Assembly (NCBI GenBank): GCA_905182985.1
Contig: CAJJDN010000176.1
Span: forward strand, 124,001 to 188,000
Length of the DNA: 64,000 bases
Direction: 5' to 3'
From: Paramecium sonneborni
Taxonomy: Eukaryota > Ciliophora > Oligohymenophorea > Peniculida > Parameciidae
Shown here piece after piece: positions 36,393 to 47,231 of the stretch. Under the pieces are notes generated by a model. The model did not search any database. It worked only from the letters and a program-made list of their open reading frames with translations, and was not told where the DNA came from. The stretch's first letter is position 1. Every line of letters begins with the position of its first letter. A program made the translations under genes and the position numbers.

Positions 36393-37856
36393 TTCATTTT
36401 ATTAAAATTCATTGAACTTCCATTTAGCGAATCATTTTCTATTGTTTAAGAATTTTCCATCACAATATTGTATAATTAATGTTACAAACAAATCACTTAA
36501 ATTTCATTTTTATAATAATATCATCACTATCTATAATTGTTAAATCTAACAATAATTTTAATTTACTTTCTAAATAGTTATTTTTCCATTTCTCTCTTGA
36601 AATCAATTCTATATAAGTTTAAATTATCAAATACTCTCGTTTCAGAATTTAAATATGTTACGTAATGAATTATAAACTAAAGATGAAGTATTGATAGGAA
36701 TATATATTCTTCCTTTTAATGCTTACTTTTCTATCATATCTTAATCATAAAATATCTAGATATTCTTAACAAATTAAGATATTTTTTTGTTTTTATTTAA
36801 ACTATTTTTCATATCATTTTTACAAAAGAAAATGTGAAATTTCAATCAAATTTAACCTTAATAGGCTTTTTTTTCTTAATCTTCTTTATTATAAAAATCT
36901 CTCATTTTAGTATTCAATTTATTTTATAGTTTCTAAAAACAAGTATATTTGGTTTTCTAAATTTCTTTTTTTCTTAAACTCAATGAATTACACTCCCTTT
37001 ATCATCATAATAAGTAACCCAGTCTATAATATTTTTGGATTTTAAAAATAAGATCTATTCTTATGTATGATTTCTTTTTGCAAAGATATTATAAATATTG
37101 AATGTAAGGCCTTCTCATTTTATTAGATTCTACTGTTTTGGGTTTCATATTATATAACAAGTAAAGGTTAATAATTAAATTTATCATCTTTAATAATATA
37201 TTTTGATTGAGTTTATTTATTTATTAATCAAAACAAACACTGTATTTCTATATTTATTATTCTACGAAAATTTTGTGATAACAATAATGTATCTTCAATT
37301 TAATCAAAAGCTTTCTTTCTAAATCAAATAAATTTAAAACAAATCAAATTTACTTTAAGATAGTAAGTAATTATCAGATTTTTAAAGTGTAATTTAATTA
37401 AAAACTAAGTATATTGTTATTAAATTCACTTTCTAATTTAGAAGAAATCTACTTCATCATCATAATATAAAAATAATATGATTAAAAATATATAAGGTAT
37501 ACTTTTATAATTATTTTGAATGAAATTTTAAGATTTCGAAAATAATAACTAGAATTGGTTAAATGGGTATTATTTTTCAATATCTTTTTATTAAACTAAA
37601 TTTTAATAATTAATTATTTGTTTATCATTTCATCTTTTGGATTCATGAATCAAAGAAATTTTGGTTTGAGAAATAACTATGATTGATAAGAAAATACCTA
37701 TAGACAACTAGATATTATTGAATAATATTGTAGGTAGAATTTAATATTGAAAGAAAAGAAGAGAATAGAGTTGAATTAATTGAATGTTGGGTTTTTTGTA
37801 TTTGATGATATAATGTTTAACATTTTCATTGGTTCATTAGTTCCAATGATGAAATG
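36393..37856 (-). other. Coding-like but interrupted upstream region
   Basis: Minus-strand sequence upstream of the membrane-protein gene. One frame reads MIEKQALKGRIYIPINTSSL (start near 36715), continues to SDLFVTLIIQYCDGKFLNNRK and into FAKWKFNEF of the downstream frame, but has TGA at 36644, 36629, 36605, 36506 and 36434 (first base, minus strand). Either unplaced introns, sequence errors or pseudogene decay. Beyond ~36900 a few protein-like stretches (SWVTYYDDKGSV near 37015) appear without a model; 37150-37856 shows nothing clear. Confidence 0.4.
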
Positions 37857-39171
37857 TCACTGCAATATATGGCTATTATATTGCTATGGTTATTGATTTC
37901 CAATTTATGACATATCAACTTCACTTTTTAAATTCAGTAAAGGTTGATGTTGCATAAACATATGATATTAAAACAATTTGAATAATTGATTAATATCTTA
38001 AAAAGAATACAATTGATTTGTATCTATTGTATTCTCACATTAGCTACATTTCTAACATAATTAGAAATTGATTTGAGTGTCATTTTGTTTGGCATAACAT
38101 TATGAATATTATTATTAATTTATTCCAAACTCTAATCTTTCTTTATCAAGTAATGATAGAGCTTAAAAATTTTATTAATACTTGGATAACATAAATGGAT
38201 TATACGTTGCTTGATTATTATTAAAAATGATTTCTTCTTTTACATTTAATTACTAGGGTGAAATGAATTAATTTGATAGTTACTCTTTTTCTATAGTTTA
38301 TTGAATAGGATTCTATAATTAATTAGATTCCTATATATATTCTTCTTTGACTTTCAAATTATCTTTATTTTTAGATCTTGTGATTCTTTTGAAAATTTCA
38401 GATCTAACATTTGAAAGTTAACATTTTTTGATCTAAATAGAATCACTAATAAATCTATAAGGTTTAATTTTTTTTTTCTTTTTATATCTGGATATATTCA
38501 AAGAATCTTAAGAATCTGCACATTATTCATCCTCAGAATTTTCTAGATCTGATTAGAATCGTCTTTGCAAATTGGCATAAAATCTATTTTTTACCATATT
38601 TTCCTATTTGAATATAATAAATATTATTTATACAGGTCTGCCATTAAGAAAACTAGATATATAACTCCATTTAGTTCCATACTTTTTATATAATTTGATA
38701 ATCATCTTGTCTTCTTACTCTGTCCATTTCTCACTATTAATATGACCTTATAATTGATTTAGATAACGTTCTCTAACTTGTTTTCCAGTTCTCCAATTCA
38801 TCACAGTGCATATCTTACTCCATTTTTTTCCATACTTTTGAACAAGGTCTTTTAATTAATCATCTTCTTCCTAACACCACAATTGTCTTTAAAGAGTCTT
38901 AAATTAAGATATTCATTTACTTGATCTGGATGTAGTTTTTACCATTTCATCATACATTCTAAGGGACTTGGACCATTTAATTTAGAGCTTATACATTTCC
39001 AATTACCCTAATGAACAAGAAACAATTCTTTAAGTTCTTCTTCATCACTGTTAGTCCATTTATGAGCATACTTTTAAAATATTTAAATTTAAAACAAACC
39101 TCAAAAACAGCTTCTTTATGATCTTTAACTTAATTCTGGTTAGTCGTAGTACTAACCTCCGTTGTTAGCAT
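37857..39171 (-). CDS. Three-repeat Myb (R1R2R3-type) DNA-binding protein
   Basis: 410 residues; ATG 39171, TGA 37859-37857; introns 39071-39099 (29 nt), 38898-38920 (23 nt, AAG end) and 38604-38633 (30 nt), total exactly 411 codons. Three Myb repeats in the N-terminal half: KWTNSDEEELKELFLVH..NWKCI, LWCQEEDDQLKDLVQKYGKK followed by WSKICTVMNWRTGKQVRERY, and KWTEQEDKMIIKLYKKYGTK followed by WSYISSFLNGRPENMVKNRF. The regularly spaced Trp are retained. The C-terminal half is Gln/Asn-rich with a CxxC..C pair (LCQKCSQCEN). c-Myb/CDC5-like proteins act in transcription or splicing; this one is most like transcription-factor Mybs. Confidence 0.88.
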
Positions 39172-39539
39172 TTTTTTTTTTTTAAATATTACATAAATTT
39201 CAAGATCGATTTTTGTTTTAATAGTATGAGATGACGAATTAAACTTACAATATTAAGCAAATCTTATAAGGCAAAAAACATCAATTTTTTATTAAAATAT
39301 ATTGAAATACAACATGATAAATTGTCATTCTAAATTATTTATTATCATTTATTCATATTACATTGCCATTTCAAGTATAATTATCTGTCATATTTTATTT
39401 AGATAGATTAACAACAAGATAAATGTCAAGTTTTATAATAATAAATGCATCAATTTAATTGCATAATATAATAATTATATATAATAAAAATGAATTTCCT
39501 ATATTAATAGATATTAATTGTAATTCTAAACTTATTATT
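39172..39539. promoter_or_regulatory. Divergent intergenic region
   Basis: 368 bp between the minus-strand Myb gene and the plus-strand PX gene; T-run just upstream of the Myb start (39171-39184). No specific sites recognised. Confidence 0.4.
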
Positions 39540-42500
39540 ATGCATTCTAAACGATAATATTCATTTCAAGAGTAATGTCCATCATAAAAGATATCTCATC
39601 TATAATTAAAAAGAGTTCATTCAGTGACTAATCCACTTCAAGATGAGGTAAAACAAAAATAATAATAAATTGAAAAGACCGTATATCAGTTGATTTTTAC
39701 ACATCAAGTAATTAAGAACATAGAAATTGTCTCTTTGTCTAAAGAAAAAGATAACATCTCTCTTCACAAAAAACATATAGTTCATTATGTTATATAAATC
39801 AACACAGACTATTTTGACTATTAAATTTAAAGAAGGTACAAATAATTTCTTGAGCTATATAAATAAGTATCAAATTTATATTTTTTTAGTTAAAACCTAA
39901 TTTCAAATTTAATGAATTTCCCCAGAAAAAATTGTTTAAATCAAATAAAAGTGAGGTTGTTTAAGAAAGAAGGAAATCATTACAAAGTAAATTAATGGCT
40001 AAAATATTAGAATTCTTATAAACTATCCTCTCTAGTCTAGAATAACAAAGACCAATTGAATTTTTAAAGTTTATAGAAATTAAAGAACAATTTATGAAGA
40101 AGGGATTTGATAATATTAAATTACATGGACTCAGCAGTGATCAATTTAATTTAGATTCATTATTAGAACCTGAATTATAGAAGCATTAACCATAAAACGA
40201 TATTGAAAAGACTGTACTTTGTTATATTCATAAACTTAATAGTCGTAAGGAGGATAGAATGAAAATTATAAAGTATACTATTAAAATTCTATTAGATAAG
40301 TTAACTTGAAAATATTTTATTCGGAAAACTATAATATTTATCATACAATATCATGCAATTCTTATTTATAGGAGATAAAGATAAAGAAATTATGGGTTTA
40401 ACCTAAATGATATAAAATGATTCAGATTCTCATATCTAATGCAATTGTTTACTTTCTTTCTTAAGTAAATTGTTAGACTTTGAATATAATCCATGTAATT
40501 TAATTTATTCTAATTGAAGTTGCTGAAATTTCTTTGAAAGCATTTTGTGAATTGAATATGAAATAAATCAAGCAAATGAAATTGTAAAATCACATCAAAG
40601 ATAATTAATAAAATAAATGTTACAAAAATGCTTTATAATTGCTACACAAATATTTAGAAGGCAATCCATTATTAGATTAAAGCATAGTTAAATTTTTAAT
40701 TGAAGATGAAGAGGTATTAAGAATTTACCAAANGTTCATTCAGTGACTAATCCACTTCAAGATGAGGTAAAACAAAAATAATAATAAATTGAAAAGACCG
40801 TATATCAGTTGATTTTTACACATCAAGTAATTAAGAACATAGAAATTGTCTCTTTGTCTAAAGAAAAAGATAACATCTCTCTTCACAAAAAACATATAGT
40901 TCATTATGTTATATAAATCAACACAGACTATTTTGACTATTAAATTTAAAGAAGGTACAAATAATTTCTTGAGCTATATAAATAAGTATCAAATTTATAT
41001 TTTTTTAGTTAAAACCTAATTTCAAATTTAATGAATTTCCCCAGAAAAAATTGTTTAAATCAAATAAAAGTGAGGTTGTTTAAGAAAGAAGGAAATCATT
41101 ACAAAGTAAATTAATGGCTAAAATATTAGAATTCTTATAAACTATCCTCTCTAGTCTAGAATAACAAAGACCAATTGAATTTTTAAAGTTTATAGAAATT
41201 AAAGAACAATTTATGAAGAAGGGATTTGATAATATTAAATTACATGGACTCAGCAGTGATCAATTTAATTTAGATTCATTATTAGAACCTGAATTATAGA
41301 AGCATTAACCATAAAACGATATTGAAAAGACTGTACTTTGTTATATTCATAAACTTAATAGTCGTAAGGAGGATAGAATGAAAATTATAAAGTATACTAT
41401 TAAAATTCTATTAGATAAGTTAACTTGAAAATATTTTATTCGGAAAACTATAATATTTATCATACAATATCATGCAATTCTTATTTATAGGAGATAAAGA
41501 TAAAGAAATTATGGGTTTAACCTAAATGATATAAAATGATTCAGATTCTCATATCTAATGCAATTGTTTACTTTCTTTCTTAAGTAAATTGTTAGACTTT
41601 GAATATAATCCATGTAATTTAATTTATTCTAATTGAAGTTGCTGAAATTTCTTTGAAAGCATTTTGTGAATTGAATATGAAATAAATCAAGCAAATGAAA
41701 TTGTAAAATCACATCAAAGATAATTAATAAAATAAATGTTACAAAAATGCTTTATAATTGCTACACAAATATTTAGAAGGCAATCCATTATTAGATTAAA
41801 GCATAGTTAAATTTTTAATTGAAGATGAAGAGGTATTAAGAATTTACCAAAACTTTAAATCTTAAAGAAAAACACTTGATAGTGCAAAAAACTTGGATTC
41901 TTCAGATGAATACATCACTCCTGCAAGCACATCAGAAACAATAAGAAAATTTTCATCAAAAGATATGATTCTATTGGAAGACGATAATACTCCATAATTT
42001 CTAATTAAAATACTGACTCTAAATTATAATTGGAAATTAGTGAAATGTAATGTAAATGTTTATTTGCTTTAGAGTATAAAAATTGCAGTTTACTTCATTT
42101 ATAAGGTTAGATAATAAAGAATTCCTACATTCTAAAATGCAATTAAATTCAAAAAATTTATAAATTATTTACTGAATAAAAGTAATGGAGAAATTCTTTC
42201 AAAAAGTTTCAAATAATAGATTAAATAGATGAGAATAATTTTATAGCATTAGAATCTTCTATATGGAGTATAAAGTCTTCTTATTAAACATTTATTTTTC
42301 TAAGTAAGTTTTCTTTAAAGGAATAAAGTGAAAACAAAATATCTTTCACTGTAGAATTTTTAAAAGATAGTTTAAAAGTTTACATGAATTATGTCAAGAA
42401 AAATGAACTTTTATGTATAAATTTTAGAAACTTTAGGTAAAAAGGTTTCCTATGTAGAAATATTCAAAATTGATTAAGAAAGAATAGAAGTTATAACTGT

Positions 42501-42606
42501 GACCAATTTGATTGATTAAGAATAAAAAAATCATGTATTACCCTCTTTACTCAATGAAGATAATTCATATGAAGTTTAAATTGATAAACTTTACTAACTA
42601 TTATGA
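39540..42606 (+). CDS. PX-domain (phosphoinositide-binding) protein, split by an assembly join
   Basis: Collapsing the duplicated 1,118 bp gives 607 residues in six exons: 39540-39866, 39890-40272, 40301-40494, 40520-40732 (continuing as 41639-42046 in the second copy), 42073-42414, 42437-42606. Introns are 22-28 nt, two ending AAG; the coding total is exactly 608 codons. The PX domain occupies roughly residues 40-160: HYVIQI..., RRYKQFLELYKQLK, FPQKKLFK and ERRKSLQSKLMAKILEFL, with the RRYKQF basic patch that contacts phosphoinositides. A helical repeat-like middle follows (GDKDKEIMGLTQMIQNDSDS) and a second globular C-terminal region. Likely endosomal or food-vacuole trafficking. Confidence 0.85.
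39615..40732. repeat. Artefactual contig overlap, copy 1
   Basis: 1,118 bp recurring at 40734-41851 (offset 1,119) after the N at 40733; identical as far as compared. Confidence 0.92.
40733..40733. other. Assembly gap (single N)
   Basis: Second N in the window, again flanked by a repeated terminal sequence; it falls inside exon 4 of the PX gene. Confidence 0.95.
40734..41851. repeat. Artefactual contig overlap, copy 2
   Basis: Second copy of 39615-40732; sequence beyond 41851 continues exon 4 of the PX gene in frame. Confidence 0.92.
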
Positions 42607-43075
42607 AATTTATTTATTTACTAAATAGAATATAAAAATATATAAGGTAAAAAAAAAAGTTAAATTAAATCTTAATCTATTATCTAAATTGATATGTATT
42701 TACACATCTTATTACTATTTTTCAATAAATCTTTTTTTTGATTAGTATTAAGCTCTGAGAAAATGAATTTTATTAAGATTAATGTAAAAAAAAAGATTCT
42801 GCTTTAAGCGTTATTATTTCGATCCAGATTCTTCGTGGATCAAGAAAATATATAATGGATAAATTATAATATATGGCAAATAAATTTTATTAAACTTCTA
42901 TTATCTTATTTCTAGAATAAATCTAATTTTTTATAATAAATTTAAAAAATTTATACCTTTGTGAATTTTCAATTTTCAAAAGATAATCACATGATCATTG
43001 ATGTAATCCTTATAAGATAAGAACATGAAACAATGATTAATTTGGATGTTTAGAACACACACATTTATGATTAAT
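42607..43075. other. AT-rich stretch between convergent genes
   Basis: 469 bp between the PX gene end and the DHHC gene end; no coding pattern. A short inverted element with an AAGATTCTGC / CAGATTCTTC-like core is visible near 42790-42840 but is not clearly a terminator. Confidence 0.45.
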
Positions 43076-44279
43076 TCATTATTTTTTTTTATTTTTAATT
43101 TTAATTTTCTGTTCTAATTCATCTGGTTCATTAAAGACTTTTTTCAATCCTTTCCAAACTCCTATAGTTTTGATAGGAATAATCCTTTTTTAACAAGATT
43201 TAACTTATTCTAATTTAATAGACACTTCTTTGATTTCTTCTTAATTTTTGGCATTTTTAAGTTGTTTTTCTAAACGTTGTGTTTCTTCATCAAAGAAATT
43301 TAAGAAATCACTTCTTTTCATTTTATCATTAGTTGTAGTATCTTATCCAATCATAAAGAGATGATAAAGTGCAAAACTTGTTAATGCAATACCCATAACA
43401 ATACAGAGAATGACAATAAAAATATACATAGTATTTTTGTAGAATAAATACTTGATAATAATTCCCCAAGTAGCTTACAATCTCTATTTAGTAACTGGAT
43501 CTCTATTAATAAATAATAAATATAATAAACCTAAATTGAGCTTTTAATAGTTCCTCTTATACAACAATTCCCCAAATACAACGAAATCCTAAATATGCAC
43601 CATAATCACATAAAATAGCATGAGTAATAATAAATTTAACAAAGTATTTATAATTCTTTTATCCAACACATTATCTAATCCATACACAATGATGATCAAA
43701 TCTACTTACACATACATTGCATACTCTACAATGTTTACTTCTTGCTGGTTTAATTATATTACATGTTTTGCATTAATTATCTTTTAAATAAACAACATTA
43801 TCATAATATTCTTTAAATTCATTTTAATAATCTTTGTTATTCTCCTTAGTTATTATTCCTGGTTTATAACGACAAGCTTAGAAAAATGAATAAAAACAAA
43901 ATAATGCCATCGCCGATCCTATTGCTGTATCTAAATGAGACACATATGGATTATCATCAAATAACTCCAAAAATCCAAAATATACGTAAACTAAATATCC
44001 ACCTACTGCGACAAATACATAGAATATCTATACTAATGGATGATTTGAATAAAAGAAATAATTTATTGCTCCTTAGAATATTTTAAATATTCGTTCTCCC
44101 AATATTTTTCTATTCATTATACTTATACTTCTTACCTAAATATTGCTGGTATAGTGTTGAATACAAATCTATTCATTATTCCTAGTAATCCTGGCGAATT
44201 TGGATCAACACATATTAATAAATATAGGGATGCACCTATTACTAAAAATAGTAAGGCAACAATTGCAAGAATTTCCATT
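43076..44279 (-). CDS. DHHC palmitoyltransferase (one-base frameshift near the start)
   Basis: About 382 residues if the shift is ignored; introns 44110-44135 (26 nt) and a 28-nt one near 43535-43562. These enzymes attach palmitate to cysteines of membrane proteins. The cysteine-rich core is clear: [20 protein letters not shown] then [20 protein letters not shown], with the catalytic DHHC, between two pairs of transmembrane helices (N-terminal [23 protein letters not shown].., [14 protein letters not shown]-terminal [19 protein letters not shown]). From ATG 44279 the frame runs into TGA at ~44206 unless one A of the run at 44220-44223 is skipped; exon sum is 3n+1. Either a sequence error, or translation starts at an internal ATG (44176). 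Confidence 0.85.
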
Positions 44280-44312
44280 CCTTAATTAATTATTATTATT
44301 ATTATTAATAAT
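44280..44312. promoter_or_regulatory. 33-bp divergent promoter region with ATT repeat
   Basis: Only 33 bp separate the start codons of the minus-strand DHHC gene and the plus-strand EF-hand gene. It consists mainly of (ATT)n. Both transcripts must start within it or within the opposing gene. Confidence 0.55.
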
Positions 44313-44776
44313 ATGGGTTGTGGAGCTTCAAAATAATCATAAGGTTTATCACCTCAATTAAGATCAAAAGCATTAGAAATATTTAAAAGAATTGATGTCA
44401 ATAATTCAGGTTCTATTGATAAGGATGAAACTCAAAAATTTTGGAAAACTAATTTTGCTAAAGTCAATACTTAAGCATTATTTAATGCTGTTGATTTTGA
44501 TAAAAGTGGTTAAATTACTGAAGATGAATGGATGGCTTTTTGGGAAATTGTTAAAAAAAGTGGATATTCTGATAAAGAGATCTTTGAAGAGGTACATTCA
44601 ATCTTTTAAAGAATTAGTTGGATAATTTAATGGAAGGTAAAGCTTGGGTATAATTTCGTAAAGTTGATGAATTTGTCAAAAGAGATTAAATGAGAAAAAA
44701 GAGTCAAGTCAAATAAATCGTTGAAGATAATTCTAAAAGAAAATCTATTCTTTAGCAAGAATAATAAAATAATTGA
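44313..44776 (+). CDS. EF-hand protein with myristoylation-type N-terminus
   Basis: 145 residues; exon 1 44313-44591, intron 44592-44617 (26 nt), exon 2 to TGA 44774-44776. Begins MGCGASKQSQ, a strong N-myristoylation signal with a palmitoylatable Cys. Two EF-hands: DVNNSGSIDKDE (~residues 36-47) and DFDKSGQITEDE (~71-82), both with complete Ca2+-ligand positions 1, 3, 5 and 12. The C-terminal third is basic. This is the layout of recoverin-like or calcineurin-B-like membrane-associated Ca2+ sensors, but with only one EF pair. A head-to-head neighbour is a DHHC palmitoyltransferase, a suggestive pairing. Confidence 0.88.
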
Positions 44777-45788
44777 TTTCAATATAATCTATATTATATT
44801 TGAATCATCTCTCCATTACTTTTTTCTCAATAATTACTTCAAAATCATACCATATAAACTTTTATTCACTTTATCTATTTTTGTTCTCCTATCTTTTCAT
44901 TTATAATTCCTCATTTCTCTCTTCTATTTTTTATTCCATCTATTTCTAAATTTATTTTCATAGAATATAAATTTATAAAAATATAATATCATTTCATTAA
45001 ATCAATATTCATTTCAAATATATTTCTTACTAAATAATTTTAAAAAAATGCTAAAAATATTCAATATATTTATTTAATTAATGAATAAAAGATTTATTAG
45101 TGTTCCTCGTTTGAAAAATGCTATCTCATTATCAGTTGAACAAAATAATATTGATAAAATCTATAACTATTTTTAAAGACTGTTGTTAATTTATTCTAAT
45201 AAATAAAATTATTTTACTAACCTATATTATAAGAAAATGTAATAAATTTTAAAATTATATAGTAATAAATTTAAGAAAAAATAGAATGCCCGAATATTTT
45301 CATAACATCTACTCAAAATATTAAAGTATCATAAGTTAATACTCTATTTCAATTGAAAACTAATTTAGAAATATGTAAATATCGATAAAATTTAAATGGA
45401 TTATAACATTACCAGAAGATAGAAAATTAATTTCCTAACAATCTTTAAATGTCTATTAAATCATGAATCTCAAGCAAGCTAATTATTGATATCCAATGCT
45501 AACTTACTCTTGGCTTATACATATTTAATGATGGAAGGATATTTATGTGAAAATGATGTATTCTTATTTATTAAAGAGACAATAATTTGTAAATGTTTCA
45601 TTTTTTTGAAGAAATTTATTAAAATTTTCATTCAAAGCCAAACATTAATTTATTTAATGTTAATTATTTCTTCAATTGAAAATAAAAAAAACTTATTCTT
45701 ATAATCTTAATCCATAGAAATAATTCTGTATTGTGTTGTTAACGTTATTCATAAAATGAAATAATAATTTAATTTTCATAAATAAATT
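44777..45788 (+). other. Probable gene with unresolved exons
   Basis: 44777-45060 is non-coding. From ATG 45081 protein-like stretches appear in changing plus-strand frames: MNKRFISVPRLKNAISLSVE, then IECPNIFITSTQNIKVSQVN (45270-45330), KFKWIITLPEDRKLISQQ (45390-45440) and SNANLLLAYTYLMMEGYLCE (45497-45556). I could not join them with GT..AG introns of 19-35 nt. Either a gene with several introns I mis-saw or a decayed one. Confidence 0.45.
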
Positions 45789-46825
45789 ATGTAATAAGTG
45801 AAATATCCATAATTTGAAATTGAACCTTCAAATCAATAAGAGAAACAATAAAAATAATAATTTTAGAATAAGGAATAAGAAATTAAATTTTTATCAATTT
45901 TGAGACAACAGGATCAAGATCAAGATTAATAATAATATCAATAAATTGTACAGCCATATCAACAATAAATTAATAATTAACAAAAGTATTATAACTTAGA
46001 TTAAACATCCTAATCAATCAAGTCCTGTTTATTAAAAGATTAAAATTTCTTAACATAGAAATTCTTTTTGGGAAGCATTTTGGCAATGTTTATTTTATGG
46101 ACACTTCTTTTTGCTTTAATCTTTTTTATATTGATGATTCTCTTTAATAGTTAACTGAATAAGCATAAAAATGTAAAACCTTACAATATTGCAGTTTGCA
46201 TTCTTGTCTTGATTTTATTAACCAAATTAGGCTAGATGCAAAAATTTAGACATGTAAATAATCATAATACAGTAATAGGGAGTATTATCACGTTTATTTT
46301 ATTTTGGATCTATCTTAGCATATACATTGATTTTCTTCTTTATTTTTGCTATTTTTTCAGTAGGTCCTCGTAGTAGATTGCCAAGTAATTATTTATTAAA
46401 TAATTTTAGCTGAATTAATGGTTGGAATATTAATTATCATTCCTTTGTTTGGTAATTTTATTGTTACCATAATTTTATTAATATATATATTAATAGAAAC
46501 CAAGAAATTTAAATTTTACAGTAATTTTTGCATATAAATAATGATAGAGGTTGTTATATTTGAAATTCTCGTTATCCTGTCTTTTGGTATTATTTATGTA
46601 CCAGCATTGATTAGTTTAGTGATTTTACTCCCATACACATTCTTATTAATAAATGTATTAAAATAAATTCAATTTGGAAGGGTATAAATTGTATTAATAA
46701 TTAGTTTAATTTAAATAAAGATTAAGTACTAAGTGGAACAATGGCTGCCTACTATGGCATTTTTATACCTTTTAATTTATTTGATTGATTATTATGTATA
46801 TTCATAATTTAATAGTTTTGTTTGA
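45789..46825 (+). CDS. Multi-pass membrane protein with Gln-rich N-terminus
   Basis: 328 residues; exons 45789-46253, 46279-46384, 46410-46825; introns 25 nt each (46254-46278, 46385-46409). The first ~95 residues are Gln-rich and soluble, then about seven hydrophobic segments follow, including AMFILWTLLFALIFFILMIL, IAVCILVLILLTK, GSILAYTLIFFFIFAIFSVG, LMVGILIIIPLFGNFIVTII and VIFEILVILSFGIIYVPALI. Size and topology recall the TMBIM/Bax-inhibitor-1 family (seven helices after a polar N-terminus), but I do not see its signature residues, so this is left as a possibility. Confidence 0.75.
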
Positions 46826-46887
46826 ATAATGAAAAATATTAAGAATTAATTGATAGAATTAGAGTTAAAATGATTCTCTATTAATAT

Positions 46888-47139
46888 TCATTTTCGACCA
46901 CCATGATGTTTTAATATTAAATCCAATCGAGCTCCTTTTACTACTGCTTATTCTTTGAATGATTTATTTGCATCTAATGTTTTACCATTATAGACAAATG
47001 AAACTATTTATTATCCTGCATTAAGCAATTCTGTAAATTCTGCAACTAGTTCTGATACTAATGAGTCTGCACTTACTTCTATGTTATACATTTTCCCTTT
47101 TTCTGTGTGTTATATTATTAGTGTGAGAGTTTAATTCAT
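46888..47139 (-). CDS. Ubiquitin-like protein ending in Gly-Gly
   Basis: 83 residues, single exon, ATG 47139, TGA 46890-46888. The pattern TLTLIIQHTEKGKMYNIEVS then LLNAGQQIVSFVYNGKTLDA, SFKEQAVVKGARLDLIL follows the beta-grasp of ubiquitin (LIF..KTL, then GxxxLxLIL). It ends HHGGRK, so a Gly-Gly exposed after trimming two residues is possible. It is too divergent to be ubiquitin, SUMO or NEDD8. Function unknown; a Ulp1-type protease elsewhere in the window (16239-17504) would be a possible processing enzyme, but nothing links them directly. Confidence 0.7.
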
Positions 47140-47231
47140 TTCAAATATCCTATTTATTAATTTATTTTAAAAACATTTTAGACAAACAATTACAGGAATA
47201 ATTAAATTAAACTAAATTAAATAGTTGAGCA

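Noticed and set aside
36432..36644. TGA reassigned to Trp in this organism
   Set aside because: TGA ends every other gene at the expected protein end (for example RRP9, HEN1, PACRGL, MORN). Five codons in one uncertain region do not support a changed code.
40301..40372. A 72-bp retained internal eliminated sequence in the PX gene
   Set aside because: A 28-nt intron at 40273-40300 ending AAG restores the frame without any insertion.
46254..46410. Bax-inhibitor-1 'PxNY' motif in the membrane protein
   Set aside because: The apparent PSNYLL sequence falls inside a 25-nt intron (46385-46409) once the frame is corrected.
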